NCBI GenBank assembly: GCA_015680685.1
Contig: MNCI01001338.1
Coordinates: 213,655-277,654, forward strand
DNA from: Gnetum montanum
Lineage: Eukaryota > Streptophyta > Gnetopsida > Gnetales > Gnetaceae
Direction: 5' to 3'
DNA: 64,000 nucleotides
Shown: positions 1 through 12,224 of the stretch, one piece after another
How the letters are laid out: the number at the start of each line of letters is the position of its first letter
Position numbering within the stretch: the first letter of the stretch is position 1
Notes under the pieces: model-generated
What the model was told of the DNA's origin: nothing
The model's database searches: none
What the model saw: only the letters and a program-made list of their open reading frames with translations
Position numbers and translations under genes: made by a program

Positions 1-1905
1 TTTTTAACTCTAGAAACTCCTCATTGAAATTATTAGGGATTTTCAGTAGTAAATTGGTGTTGAGGTAAAAGTCTTTATGGATGACTTCTCCACATATGGG
101 GCTAAATCTGAGCAAGCCTTGGATCACCTTGAGCAGGTACTGAAAAGATGTGTTTAAACAAAGCTCAAGCTGAATTAAAAGAAAATCCACTTAATGGTTC
201 AGGAGAGCATAGTACTAGGGCACAGAATTACTTAGGTAGGGACTAAGGTAGATCTAGAAGAGATAAGGGTTATCCAAGAAATCACATGCTAACCAAAGAT
301 AGTTAAAGATGTCTGATCATTCCTTGGATATACTAGCTACTACCAGCAGTTTATAGAGAATTTCTCTAAGAGCGCAAAGCCACTAGTTAAGCTTACAAAG
401 AAAGATGCTCTGTTCATCTAGACCAAGGAATCTAAACATGCATTCCAACTATTAAACAAAAAACTTATGGAAACTCCAATTCTATGGGTACTAGATTGGT
501 CCATATTATTTCATATAATGATGGATGCATCTAATTATGCATTGGAAACATGCTTATATAGTTAAATCATAAGAAACATCCATATTACATCCACTGCACA
601 AGCCAAAGCATTATGGGTGCATAATTGAATTACACCACAACTAAGAAAGAATTGGTGGCAGTGGTGTACATTCTCAAAAAGTTTAGGCACTATGTGCTTG
701 GATACAAAGTGTTTGTGCATACAAATCATAGTGCCACCATCTTCCTAATGAATAAGCCAACAGTGAGCCACTGGATCATATGATGGCTGGTGACCTTTTA
801 GGAATTTGATCTCACAATGGTAGATCAAAAAGGAACTAAGAATGTTGTTGCTAACCACCTCTCTTGATTAATATGAGATAATAAAGAGGTGGAGAGTCCA
901 CTCTCTGATTAATTTCTAGATGAACTCCTCTTTACAAGAGTAATAAATGATCAAGTGCCCACTAAACCAAAATGGTATGATGGCATCCTCACTTACCTTC
1001 TCACTCAGGAGATGCCACAAGATCTGGACATTAGGAATAAATAGTAGTTTTTGCATTAGGCAAAGTACTTCATGGAAATCAATAGACACCTTTATAAGGT
1101 GTGCACCAATGGCCTAGTTCATTAGTGTGTCCCTAATGTGGATCAACTATGTGTTCTCCAAGATGCTCACGAAGGCCCTTGCGAAGGCTAGTATGCAAGG
1201 ATACACACAGTCATTAAAATCCTGATGGTAGGGTACTATTGGCCTACAATATTTAAGGATGTCCACCAATTTGTCCAATCTTGTGAAAGGTTTCAAAGAG
1301 ATGGTGAGATGACCACATGAATGGAGGGTCCTTAATAGTGGATTCAACCATTGGAGGCCTTTGACATATGGGGCATTGACTTCACGGGTTCCATCACACC
1401 CATGTCCAATGGAAAGGCATAAATCATCGTAGCAGTTAACTACTACACCAAATGGGTAGAAATAGTAGCCATCACTGACTATACATCTTCTATTGCTACT
1501 CAATTCATACAACAAAATGTTGTAAATAAGTTTTGGATTCCACATCCACTAATCTCTAATAATGGAACCCATTTTATAGGTGTCACTTTTTGAAAACGCG
1601 TGCAACACTTGGGGGTTGAATATAAATTAACAACACCCTATCACCCCCAAGCCAATGGTCAAGTAAAGGTAACTAACATAGAGATTACAAAAATTTTAAC
1701 AAGAATAATTAGTAAAAAAGGAGAGACTAGAGCATAAAACTTAACAATTTTCTTGGGCCTACTACTCAACATGCAAACTCCCTATTGGCTACTCTTCCTA
1801 TGAGTTAGTGTATGGAAAACTTCCAACCTTCTTGATTCAATTCAAGCTCTGTACACTCTCAATAACCTATGAATTGAATCTTGACCTAAGTCTAGCTCAA
1901 AGTGG
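1..1905 (+). pseudogene. Ty3/gypsy pol fragment, copy A (RT end, RNase H, integrase)
   Basis: Broken pol polyprotein of an Athila/Tat-type gypsy element, cut by the left edge of the window. The RT catalytic block reads VFMDDFSTYG at about 71-100. An RNase H region follows at about 520-870 with the usual heart of an HY[VT]LGYK-like block. Integrase runs from about 1140 to 1900, with the TPYHPQANGQ motif at about 1640-1665. The frame is interrupted many times, mostly by TAG and TGA. Two integrase catalytic positions are lost: the second Asp is Asn (SNNGTHF near 1555-1575) and the Glu after ANGQV is Lys (near 1665). Homology stops abruptly near 1905, so the element is truncated on that side too. 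The lineage call rests on resemblance to copies E and B in the same window. Confidence 0.85.
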
Positions 1906-2850
1906 TATGGATCCTAGTGCTTTCCCATGCTATGATTATTCTATTTCAACTTCTTCTTCAGGAATCTATCGAATAGATTCTACTTTGGCCTCTTCCTAAA
2001 AAGGCCTTGTTGCATGGGTTGCTTCTGGTTGTTCCTAGGACTATTCTTGTTGGCCCCTTCCAACCATAGGCTATTTCTCCCTTGGTTGCAATGGTCATTT
2101 TGGTCTTGGCATCATCTGTAATCAAAAAAAGACCACGGGATAGAAATTGTTGTGTAACATGAAACAATTTGGAATTCCTTCTCTCCTTGGGACAGTTACA
2201 CTTAGCTAAGTTGTGATTATGGCTAATGTAATCAACTTTAATCATTATTTTATTTGTATTTTAATGTTAAGAAGTCATTCCGGAAGGTGTTGGAAGGGTT
2301 AACTCATAAGAATTGATGGTTTCATATTGTTGTATTTATTATCCCCTTTGGAGAAGTTAGAAATTTTTTTGAAATTTTACATTAGAAATCTTAAGATTTG
2401 TAGCCTCCATGATTAAAAGTTTACCTTAGATAGCTACAAGATCAAAAGCAGAGTGATTTGGACAAACGATTGGCAAGTTATGTGCTCTAAAAGGTTTTTG
2501 GCTCTAAAAAATGGCAAAAACCCCCCCTTCTATTATGAAGAAAATGTCAAAAAATTACAAAGTCTTGATGGTATTTATAGGGTTTTTAGCTTGTGTCAAC
2601 TAGGCCTAGTCAACAAGGCCTAATCAAATAGGTCAATTACATTAACTAGGCCTAGCCAACATAACTATTGACCATCATTAACTTGGTCAAACTTCCAAAA
2701 TACAAGTAATTTTTGAGTGAAATTGGGATCAAATGGAAGCTCAAAAAGCCATGAACATAATGAGAATAGTAGAAGAGGGTTTTGAAGCTCAAAAAATTGT
2801 GAAAAATGTTTTGGAGAATGAATTTTAATGAAATTTTTAAGGAGCACAGA
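1906..2850. other. Unassigned AT-rich stretch with palindrome pair and minus-strand TATA box
   Basis: No coding similarity recognised. Two copies of the 10-base palindrome CTAGGCCTAG lie at 2600-2609 and 2646-2655. They sit just upstream, on the minus strand, of a TATAAATA box near 2575. A C-tract lies at about 2521-2527. On the minus strand the sequence ending near 2288 reads CCTTCCAACA, which would suit an LTR end, so the stretch may hold part of an LTR. I could not find a partner copy in the window. Confidence 0.35.
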
Positions 2851-2985
2851 GTATAATACATAATTGAATATGTGAACGATAGGATTGTAGCAATGTCTAA
2901 GGTAAGGGGATTAACTATCCTAACCAAGACATATGCAAGTGGGTCCTCCCCATTGTAGGCACATGCCCTTTTTGCCCTTGATTAA

Positions 2986-3856
2986 TGATGAAGCATCCAA
3001 TGGACAGCATTGATTGGGCCACGTCAACGAAGCCCCGTCAACACAGTTGTGTCAACGTGACCCTGTTGATGCATCTATCCACACGTTGATGTGGCCTTAT
3101 CAGCATAGAGTTCATTTTTTGCTATAAATATGCACACATGCGCCACATTTAGGCATCTTATGTTCAAGTTGTAAGGAAGCTCTTGCAATTTTTTTTCATA
3201 GAAGTTAGACTATTTTCCTAAGTGCATGCTCGCAGTGTGATACTTGTAATTGTATGGAACCTTTATTTGAGTGTGACGTACTTGGACACGCACATGATCG
3301 ACAATAAAGATTGAGATTACTCCATCATTGTAGCATTCACTTAGTTTTAATTGTTTAATTATTATTGTTATTTATTATTTTCTTAGTTAATATTTCTTTA
3401 CCATCATTTACTATTCTTGTTGTTAAATGTGAAATGAGTAAGACTTAATCACAAACATTGAAGTGTAACTACTTTGTAACCCAGTAGCATATCTATGAGC
3501 ACTCAAGTAATATATGCTTGGTAAGCCCAGAAGTAGTACACAAGTTCCAAGATGTGTACGAATGGTCATTGCACTTAGGCTAGCTTAGATTCTCTTCTCC
3601 CACTCCCTCTTAAATAAAGCAAAGTTATTTTCCATTGCCTCTAGGAGTAGCACTAGTTTGGCCCACATCATACACCTCCCTTCAAACTAAACCATACATG
3701 ACAAAGCAAATACTAGTTCAGGTGGGAAGACAACAAACTGTAATCAACATGTAACAATCTAGATACCATAACTAGCCCATCCACAGAGTTTGATCAGATC
3801 ATGCATGAATGCTCGTATTCGTATGGTAGAGTGTAAGGGTACCTCAACACTCATCA
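2986..3856 (+). repeat. Solo LTR of the Athila/Tat-like family, perfect 5-bp target duplication
   Basis: An 871-bp LTR that starts TGATGAAGC and ends CACTCATCA, flanked by ATTAA on both sides (2981-2985 and 3857-3861). It carries the family landmarks: TATAAATA near 3122, AATAAAGA near 3303, AACCCAGTAGCA near 3479, and the terminal GTATGGT...GGGTACC block near 3820-3842. No primer-binding site or gag follows the right end, so the internal region has been lost by LTR-LTR recombination. It sits inside the 3' noncoding part of copy E, in the opposite orientation, and is therefore younger than E. Its U3 resembles the solo LTR at 40384-41244. Confidence 0.88.
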
Positions 3857-5419
3857 ATTAATTTCAATTAAGGAATCCATGGGTTCCATGGTTGATTTAG
3901 TGATCATAAAAAGTTAAGAACCAACCCAAAAGAATCTATCCAAGTATTCTAACACATCAAACTAAGACATTGAGCATAACATAGAAACTGGTAGTGAGGT
4001 AAGTTGTGGCGGCATAGATGGATGATGGAGAGGGTGGAATGAAATCCTCAATTGAGGTCATAAGAAGTCCCTTGTGGAGTTTGTATTGAAAATGACCTAA
4101 TAAGATTCGCCCTTAGTCCAAACCGAAACTAGCCTCTTTTAGTGACTTTGCATCATCACTCTAAGGCAAATACACCCCCTCAAGACACAAGAGTGCTTCC
4201 AAAAAATAACCATTATTCCATAAAGAAAAGAAAAGAGAAGTATGAAGTAAAAGAATGCATTAGTTAGAGGGGACCTTCAGGCATGGGTAACATGTCTTTC
4301 TAGTCCCATAACCAATTCTTGTAGCCTATTTATTTATCTAAGGGGTGTGCTTTGAATTCCCATCATGTTTTTTTTTTCCTTTTGGATGGAAACCACACCA
4401 TGCAAAGATTTTATTTAACTTCCTATTAGTGGTTGGAATGGAATGGTAAGAAGTCCATTACAAAATACTCAAGCACGCAAGCAAGTAGAAGAGTACAAAG
4501 AATATTGAGTCTCCTTAAAGTCATACCCTATACAAACCTTTGAATCCTTCCTAATTCTAAAAACTACCAAGTTCATCAATTGATTAAAAAAAATTTAATG
4601 AAAGGAACCTCAAACTTCTAGAATGAGGAAAACCATAGAGTTTGTTGGATGGATGGATGACATGGACTCATTTCCTATTCTATGAAAAATAAACCATGTC
4701 ATAGTTATTAGACATCATAATTCAAAAATAGAAACTAGACATTGACAATCACAACATTAAGCACAAACCATCATTAGTACACAACAATAGTGGCACTGTG
4801 GCCTATGCAATAAAGAACTTTTATTAGAAAAAAATAATGAAAAGTCACATTCAAACCAAACAAAGTAAAATATATAAAAAACTGTAAATTATCCAAAAAA
4901 AAATTTAAATGTACTAATGATGGTGTAAAACAAAAAAGTGGTGTAAAAATATGAAAAATTTTGAAAATCAAAAAGTTGTAAAATAAATAACTTGCAAAAT
5001 CAAAAATGTAGAAAACAAAAAATATAAAAACTAAGGAGCCATGTGGATGATTAGCATAGATGACCATCTCCTCCCATGATTGAGTTGGAATGAGGAGATC
5101 TAAAAAATTGAATGTAGTTGTCCATCTATTGAGGTGGTAGTTGCATTGGCTTGTCTTGGTCCTAGGAAAGGTTTCACTTATTGGATGTTGACCAACTACT
5201 TTTTATTTGGGCTCTCAAGTTTGTAGATTAACATGGCCCCAGAGGAAATGGTTTTATCAAGTATCTAAGGTCCCTCCCACAATATTTGAAACTTCTTTTT
5301 CTAGCATATGTGTGTGGGATTTTTATAGATAAACTTATTTCCAAATTGATGTTTTACTTTTTGTATTCTTAGGTCATGACATTGCTTATTGAATGCCTTG
5401 TGCACTTCATTCAAAGATA

Positions 5420-7720
5420 GGACCACTAATCAGTTCTCATCTAGCACATTAAGGTTGATTAATCTTTCTCTTTGTGCTAGACTCAGGTCAAGATTTAGAT
5501 CGTAGGTTGTTGAGAGTGTACAAAGCTCACATTGAATGGAGAGCATTGGAAGTTTTCCATACACTAGCTCATAGGGAGAGTAGCCAATAGGAAGTTTCCA
5601 TGTTGAGTGGTAGGCCCAAAGGACATTGTTGAGTTTTGTGCTCTAATCTCTCCTATATTTTCTTATGGTCCTTATTAGGATCTTTGTAATTTTCCAATTA
5701 GTTACCTCTACTTGATCATTGGCTTGGGAGTGATAAGGTGTTGTTAATTTATGTTCAACCTCTAGTTCTTGCATTAACTTTCTAAAAGTTGCACCTATAA
5801 AATGAGTTCCATTATTAGAAATTAGTGTGTGTGGCACCCCAAACTTATTTACAACATTTTGTTGTACAAATCTAATAGCAGTAGATTATGTACAATCGAT
5901 AATGGCTACTGCATCTATGAATTTGGTGTAGTAGTCAACTACTATGATGAAATATGCCTTTTCATTGGACATGGGTGTGATGGAAGCCATGAAGTCTATG
6001 CCCCATATGTCAAAGGGCTCCAGTGGTTGAATCCACTGTTGAGGAGCCTCCATATGCATAGTCATCCCACCATCTCTTTGATAGTGCTCACAAGATTAAA
6101 CAAAGCAATGGACATCTCTAAAGATTATAGGCCAATATTATCCTACCATCAGGATTTTTATGGCCATGCACCTCCCTGCATAGTGGCCTCCACAAGGGCC
6201 TTCATGAGCATCCTAAAGAACACCTAGTTGATCCACATCAAGGACACGCCAACAAACTAGGCGATCAACACACACCTTGTAAACGTGTCCATTAATTTCC
6301 ATAAAGTACTTTAACTAATGAAGAAACTGTTATTTCTTCCTAAAGTCCAAACTTTATGGCATCTCCTAGGTAAGAAGGTAAGTGAGAATGTCATCATACC
6401 ATTTTGTTTCTGTGGGCACTTGATCATTTATTGCTCTTGTAAAGAGGAGTTTGTCTAGAAATTGATAAGTGAATGGACTCTCCTCTTCTTTGTTATCCCA
6501 TCTTAACCAAGAGAGATGGTTAGCAACCACATTCTCAGTGCCTTTCCAATCTATCATTGTGAGATCAAATTCCTATAAGATCATGAGCCATTATATGATA
6601 CAGGGGCTCACCATTGGCTTATTCATCAAGAAGTGCATGGCATTATGATCTATGTGCACAAATACTTTATAACCAACCACATAGTGCTTTTAATTGTCGA
6701 GAGCATACACCACTACCATCAGTTCTTTCTTAGTTGTGGTGTAATTCAATTATGCACCCATAATGCTTCGACTTGTGCAATCAATGTAATATGAATGTTT
6801 CTTATCATCCAATTGCATAAGCATAGCTCCCAAGGCATAATTAGATGCATCTATCATTATGTGAAATGGTTTGAACCAGTGTGGTGCTTGTAGAATTAGA
6901 GTTTCTACAAGTTTATCCTTCAGCTATTGGAATGCATGTTCATCCTTTTTAATCCAAACAAATGTTGCATCTTTCTTTGCAAGCTTAACCAATGACTTTG
7001 CAGTCTTCAAGAAATTTTCTATCAATCACCAGTAGTAGCCAATGTTTCCAAGGAATGATTAGACACCTTTAACTATCTCTAGTTGATGTGTTATTTTTGG
7101 ATGGCCCATATATTCTCAGAGTCTACCTCAATCCCTTCTTATGAAATTCAATGCCCCAATACTACGTCTTCCTAGACCATTAGATGGAATTTCTACCAAT
7201 TGAGCTTGAGGTTTGTTTTGACACATCTTTTTAATACCTCCTCAATGCAATCCATGGCTTACTGAAATGTAGCCCCATAGGTAGAAAAATCATCCATAAA
7301 GACTTCTACCCCGCTATCAATATGCTATTGAAAAATACTAAGGACCAAGTGTTGAAATGTTGTAGGGGCATTGCATAGACCAAATGGAATCTTATAATAT
7401 GCAAAAGTCCCCTAAGGACTTGTGAATGTTACCTTGGCCTAATCTTTTGGCATAATTTGAATTTGGTTATAGTCACTATAAACATCTAAGAAGCTATAAT
7501 AGCAATTCTCAGACATGGTGTCCAACACTTGATCCAAAAATGGTAATGGGAAATGACCTTTAAACATTGTCATATTCAATAACCTAAATTCAATGTAGAC
7601 CTGCCACTTGCCATCTTTCTTTGGCACAATTACAAGTGGGCTAACCCACTCACTATTCACAATGGGATAGATGAACCCTGCCTTGAGAAGTTGTTCTATT
7701 TCCTCCTTGACAGTATGTTT
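5420..7720 (-). pseudogene. Element E RT, RNase H and integrase (degenerate pol)
   Basis: RT begins near 7720. The block NSEWVSPLVIVPKKDGKW is encoded at 7660-7605 and the FMDD catalytic motif near 7305-7290. The RNase H part lies at about 6960-6560 and the linker ending ILTYLLT at 6366-6557. Integrase runs from about 6300 to 5420, with a GIDF-like block near 6005, SNNGTHF near 5830-5805 and ANDQVEVTN near 5735-5700. The second catalytic Asp is Asn, as in copy A, but the Glu is intact. Many TAG/TGA stops separate the open pieces. A 132-codon frame lies open on the opposite strand over the integrase (5829-6227). Confidence 0.85.
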
Positions 7721-8225
7721 TAATTTGGGATTTAGTTACCTTTGTGGCTGCCTTCTTGGCTTCATGGCCAGGTCAATGTAAATGTGATGCTAGCATATTC
7801 GTGGGTCAATTCCTATAATTTTTGGATATGACTAAGCAAAGGCTATTGGCCACTTGTTAATGACCTACAACAGCTTATCTTTTTGTTCAAGAATAAGATT
7901 TGCATTAATATTCCATGCCAGCCAACAGAGTTTTTAACTCTAGGGGCTCCTATTTGAAATTTTTAAGGATTTCCTAGTCTCCCCAACATGTATTATCATT
8001 TTCTTCATTGGAGAGTTGGCAATGAACTTGCACAAGTTTATCCATGCCTTCGACATAAGCACATGTCAGTCTCTCAATAGGTTCCATGCATAGTGTGTTG
8101 TTGTCAAAGTCAGCTGTCAACCACTAGATGCCCTCCTATTTTGTGGCTACTGCATATAGGCACCTTCTAATATCTTGTTCATGTGCACACTGATTACATG
8201 CTTTAATAAATGTACTTTTGATGGA

Positions 8226-8610
8226 CTAGATCTTTTGCACACAATTGCACCCATTATCACTATACGTAATGCATGGAACATGCTTCTTCTCTAAACATCC
8301 AAATTCATTTTTCTTGGATATTTCCAAGCACGTGTCCCTTATATCCATATGTGCATCTACTGTGCTTAACCAAGTCCTTCCTATAATGATGGGGAAGTTA
8401 CCTTTACAGTTTTCAACCTTGATCACCAAAAAATCGAAAAGGTAGGACCACCCACAAATTGTGGTCACAATGTCCTCCACTAATCCTAAAGGAATAGTGA
8501 TTGATTGGTCTACCAACTCTAAATGGATGTTGCTCTTATTAAGAGGCATTAGGTTTTAGTCTTTGTACATGTCATGAGAGATGAGATTGACACCAAAACC
8601 AGAATTAAGA
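8226..8610 (-). pseudogene. Element E retroviral-type aspartic protease region
   Basis: A 107-codon open piece (8549-8226) contains the block LELVDQSITIPLGLVEDIV followed by GWSYLFDFLVIKV and IIIGRTWLSTVDA. This matches the protease region of element B (44248-44502) and element D. The catalytic D-S/T-G block lies just upstream near 8600, where the reading is damaged: the expected LL(D)SG(S)GVNLIS can be followed across a stop. The conserved ILGRTWL-like motif near the C-terminal half is typical of gypsy proteases. Confidence 0.75.
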
Positions 8611-8699
8611 AGAGCCTTACATGACTCATGTCTAGCAATCTACAGGTAAATGAGAGGACTTCCTGGGTCAAATCTTTTCATGGGAAGATTTCCAGCCTT

Positions 8700-11260
8700 G
8701 ATCCAATCAGAGATAACATAAGTTGACATCATAGTGTGGATCTGAGGTGTCACTTGGTTTGAAGAATACTCAAATATGTTTGACGTAGAGGATGAGGGTG
8801 TTGGAGATACAAGGTGACTAGCTGTATTAGGTTGTGAGGGTTTGGGAGGATTGTTGAATTGAAAGAAGGGTTATTTCTTAGAACAATTATCTGAACCACT
8901 TGGCAAAAAGGCCAATTGTGAATGTATAGCCCTCGTAGCATTTTGTTTCTATGGCTATGAAGGAATTTCACTCTACATGAATAGAGCAGGAGGTAATTAG
9001 ATTGAGGGTGGAGGGATGTGTGTAGACGAATGTGAAGGGTGTTATGGATATGGGTTCTCCCCTCGAGGAGATGGTGAATGTATTCAATGGTATTTTGAAG
9101 GGTAATAGTGATGCTAAAATGAGGCATGGCTTGCAAAACTTCTTGGAGAGATGGGTTGCTAAACATAGTACCCATATGGATCTAGTTGCTTATAAGGGTA
9201 TTGCTATCTTGGTAGTGGCATTCCCCATGATTGTGGTTGGTGCCATTGTTGATATTTCTCATAGGATTATGGTGGAGCTCCACTTAGATAATAAGCTTGT
9301 TGGTTTTGATGGAACTACATGAGATTGCCTTAAGGATAGGGCAATTGTCTGGGTGCTTGCCTCCTTACTAGTTGTGGATACAATGCATACATCCTAGACT
9401 CTTGTAAGTGTGACACCACATGGCAACATCCCTTTGGATATTCATATTAATAAATGTCACAAGCAATATCATCTTCGAGGTCTGTCTCCACAACTTCTTC
9501 TACTATAGCAGCTATGCCCTTAACTCTCTGGTAGGCACATTCAACTTCTTTCTACCTCCTATGGTTATGATCACTATTTTGCTCTTTGGATTCTTCAGCA
9601 ATCTTCATAGTAGTTTGAAATTTTTCATCTAAAGAGTCCCATAATTTATCAACCTTTGCTGAAATATCAAAGATAGATTTTTGGATATGCAAGGTTTTTC
9701 TATTCACCACTTCATCAAGTGATGACTCCTCATCACAAAATTGAACCTCCCTTTTCTTATGGAAGAATCCCTATTATACTCTTTTGCACTTTTCCTTTTT
9801 TAAAGCTCACCTTCTTCTTTTTCTACCTACTCTATTAGCGTTTGAATCTAATGATCTCTTAGTTTGGCTAGTCTCCCTTAGGCATAGACACCAAGAGTTC
9901 TTCTAGTTTCTACTTTAAGCCCATCTATGATGTGGTAGAGTTGTTCCCTCTAAGAATAATCATGGCTAGGGCATCGATGTAAGAGTGAATAACATTTGTC
10001 CATGCTAGCATCCAAGGGTTCACGTGTTCCCTATTTCTAGCCTTGGATTTGCTTTCTTAGATTAGACACTCTGGAGTATGTTTGGTATTTCTCATTAAAT
10101 AGTTCCAACATGGTACTCCATATGCGAATGGATTTCAACTCCAAGGACCGATACCAACTTTCAAATTCCTTAATGAGTGTCCTAGGAATAACTTGAGTTT
10201 CTGCCATTCATTTTCAATGTTCTAGAAGGCACAAGCATTGTGAAAATATTATAGATGATTCTACAGATTAGAGCTGTATCCCCCCTCAAATCTTAGGACA
10301 TTGTTCATGTCTAAGTGCTTGATCCAATTGTCATTCACATGCCTAGTTGGAATCTTAACTACCTATATAATGTTAAGCATGCTTCAATTTTCTAATAGAG
10401 GTTCATCATCATGATTGTGTTGATGACGTTGATGATGGTTTCTATCACCTCTTCATTCTTGGTGGGCTCTACGATCGTGGTTATCCTGTTGATCACCTTC
10501 ATCACCATTATTTCTCCAGTAGCTTCTATCAAAACCATAAGATGAAAAGGAATGTTTAGAATTAAATGAAGAGGATGAAGAGGAATGTGGACTACTACCA
10601 CCACCACAGTATCCTTCATCACCTCTTCACTCATTACAACCACCATCCTTAGATCCCTTGCCATCGTGATGTTTGCCCACCTACCTTTACTGTCACTTTT
10701 TCCTAAACCTAGTTTATGAATAGTGGATTGTAGGTTCAGGGCCACACCCTCATCACCAATAATAGAGAGTGCAGAAGTTTCATGTTGAGGACCCTCAAGG
10801 GGACGATCCACATTGTCATCTTGGTTTAGTAGAAACAAGGGTTTAGTGAAGTGTTTTCCCTTCGTAAACTCATGATGCTTCTCCTGATGTTAATCTTTTC
10901 TACATTGTGTTTCAATGGGATAGTAGTCATGAGTGTCATAACCATTCACAACATATTCCTCATGAAGATCTAGGATGTCCAACNNNNNNNNNNNNNNNNN
11001 NNNNNNNNNNNNNNNNNNNNNNNNNNNNNNNNNNNNNNNNNNNNNNNNNNNNNNNATCATAGCTGTTTATCCTAATGTAGGATGAAGGTGAAGTCTGGTA
11101 CATACTCATCTAGATGAGTATATACCACTTTGCACTCTTATGGGGCTGGCTACTTAACATCTTCATGCCTATGGGAAGAAGACATTTTTCCACAAATAAA
11201 ATAATCAGTGTGCTTTTGTAATTATAGGTTTTTTTGGAGTGATGTTGACCTTGGGTTCAT
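8700..11260 (-). pseudogene. Element E gag (degenerate, with assembly gap)
   Basis: Minus-strand gag remnant. The N-terminal block YTHLDEYVPDFTFILH is encoded near 11125-11080, matching element D (VTYTHLDEYIPDYTFILH near 30075-30120). A further block, LHEEYVVNGYDTHDYYPIE, lies near 10965-10910. The capsid-like gag domain can be traced through stops at about 10330-9700 as an EN-WQKLKLF / NPFAYG series. A low-complexity basic and His-rich part lies at about 9175-8750. The 72 N bases at 10984-11055 remove part of the N-terminal region. Other frames here, for example the + strand one at 9032-9322, look like shadows. Confidence 0.7.
10984..11055. other. Assembly gap (72 N)
   Basis: A run of 72 N bases interrupts the gag of element E. 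Element B has the block between its two flanking motifs (the FILH block and the LHEEYVV-equivalent), so the true missing length could be estimated from that copy. Confidence 1.
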
Positions 11261-11317
11261 CTAACAATATTAATAATGCTCACTAATCCTAGATAGCACA
11301 TGTTTCAACAAATAAAT

Positions 11318-11335
11318 TCCCTGGTAATGGTGCTA
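11318..11335 (-). other. Primer-binding site of element E (tRNA-Asp type, decayed)
   Basis: One base inside the LTR end, the minus strand reads TAGCACCATTACCAGGGA. The plant tRNA-Asp complement is TGGCGCCGTTGCCGGGGA. All five differences are G-to-A on the element's strand, at CpG/CHG-like positions on the opposite strand. The spacing matches the primer sites of C, D and B. Confidence 0.75.
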
Positions 11336-11336
11336 A

Positions 11337-12224
11337 TGATGAGTGGAGAGGTACCCCTACATCCAACCATATGAATCACAAAGTGTTCACACACGATCTA
11401 GTCGAATTTCATGGACTTTATAGTTTTCGGTGCACTAGTCTTCTAGGAAGTGAATCTTACCCTAAGGTCATTCATTGTCTTCCCAATTACACTTGTGAAA
11501 TATAAAGGTATGCTTAAGTGTAATTAAGGCATATGATTTTTATCATTTTATGTTTTATGTTCTTTGGTGCTTGAGGAGAGAAAGAGATAAAGTAATTTAA
11601 TGACTAATCTAAATTAACTAACTAGCTAGTCTCTAACTAGTCCTAACATAAGCATTTGATCCTACTTTCTATACACATCCTAAAACCATGCATCCACTAC
11701 TAGGTTACCAAGCACTATGCTACTAGGTGCACCAAGCAATAATGCTAATAAGATTACCAAGCAAATACATGTTATGCTCAAAGCAGTTGTACTTATGTAT
11801 TTAATCTATCTAGCTTATCCTGCTTAATTATCTCAATTATTGGGAAACATTAAATAAACCACTAAAAGCATTGAATGCATGAATAAATACCTAAACTATC
11901 TAAAATGTTACAAGGTTTATTAAGAAGCCCGTCTTTATTGTTGTACACTTTATCATGCTCAGGTACAATAATGCTCAAATAAAGATCTATACACTCAATA
12001 ACTCCTACTGCAGGCATTCAAGAAAATATTCTAACTTTCAAATGAAAAAACTACAAGAGCTTCACTACACTAGGATTAACTAATGCCATAAATGTGGTTG
12101 GTGAGTGCGTATTTATAGGCAAGAATAGAACCTACATCAATGAGGTCTAGTTAATGCATGAAATAATGCATTCACAAGGCCTAGTTAATTGGGTCCAATC
12201 AATGCAACCACCCACAACTCATCA
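11337..12224 (-). repeat. 5' LTR of element E
   Basis: An 888-bp LTR. On the minus strand it begins TGATGAGTTGTGG and ends CACTCATCA. A TATAAATA box lies near 12115-12108 and an AATAAAGA motif near 11940. Its U3 contains AACTAGGCC / AACTAGACC repeats instead of the GATATC palindromes seen in B, C and D. The 5 bp outside the right end are AAAAG; no matching copy was found on the left, in line with loss of the 3' LTR. Confidence 0.82.

Larger units (their letters stand above)
2850..12224 (-). mobile_element. Ty3/gypsy element E (Athila/Tat-like), minus strand, 3' end truncated
   Basis: Read on the minus strand the order is 5' LTR (12224-11337), primer-binding site, gag, protease, RT, RNase H, integrase and a long 3' noncoding tail. 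The tail from about 5070 to 3862 matches the tail of element B. Examples are the GAGATGG(T/C)CA..TATGCTAA block near 5040-5065 and the AATTCAAAGCACACCCC block near 4345-4360. It continues beyond the solo LTR to about 2880. No 3' LTR was found before copy A, so the left end is deleted or rearranged. The right boundary cuts an RNase H frame of element F at 12225. Confidence 0.82.

Noticed and set aside
9032-9322. 96-codon + strand frame beginning MKGVMDMGSP
   Set aside because: It lies opposite the minus-strand gag of element E, and a matching antisense frame occurs opposite gag in B (43361-43651); shadow.
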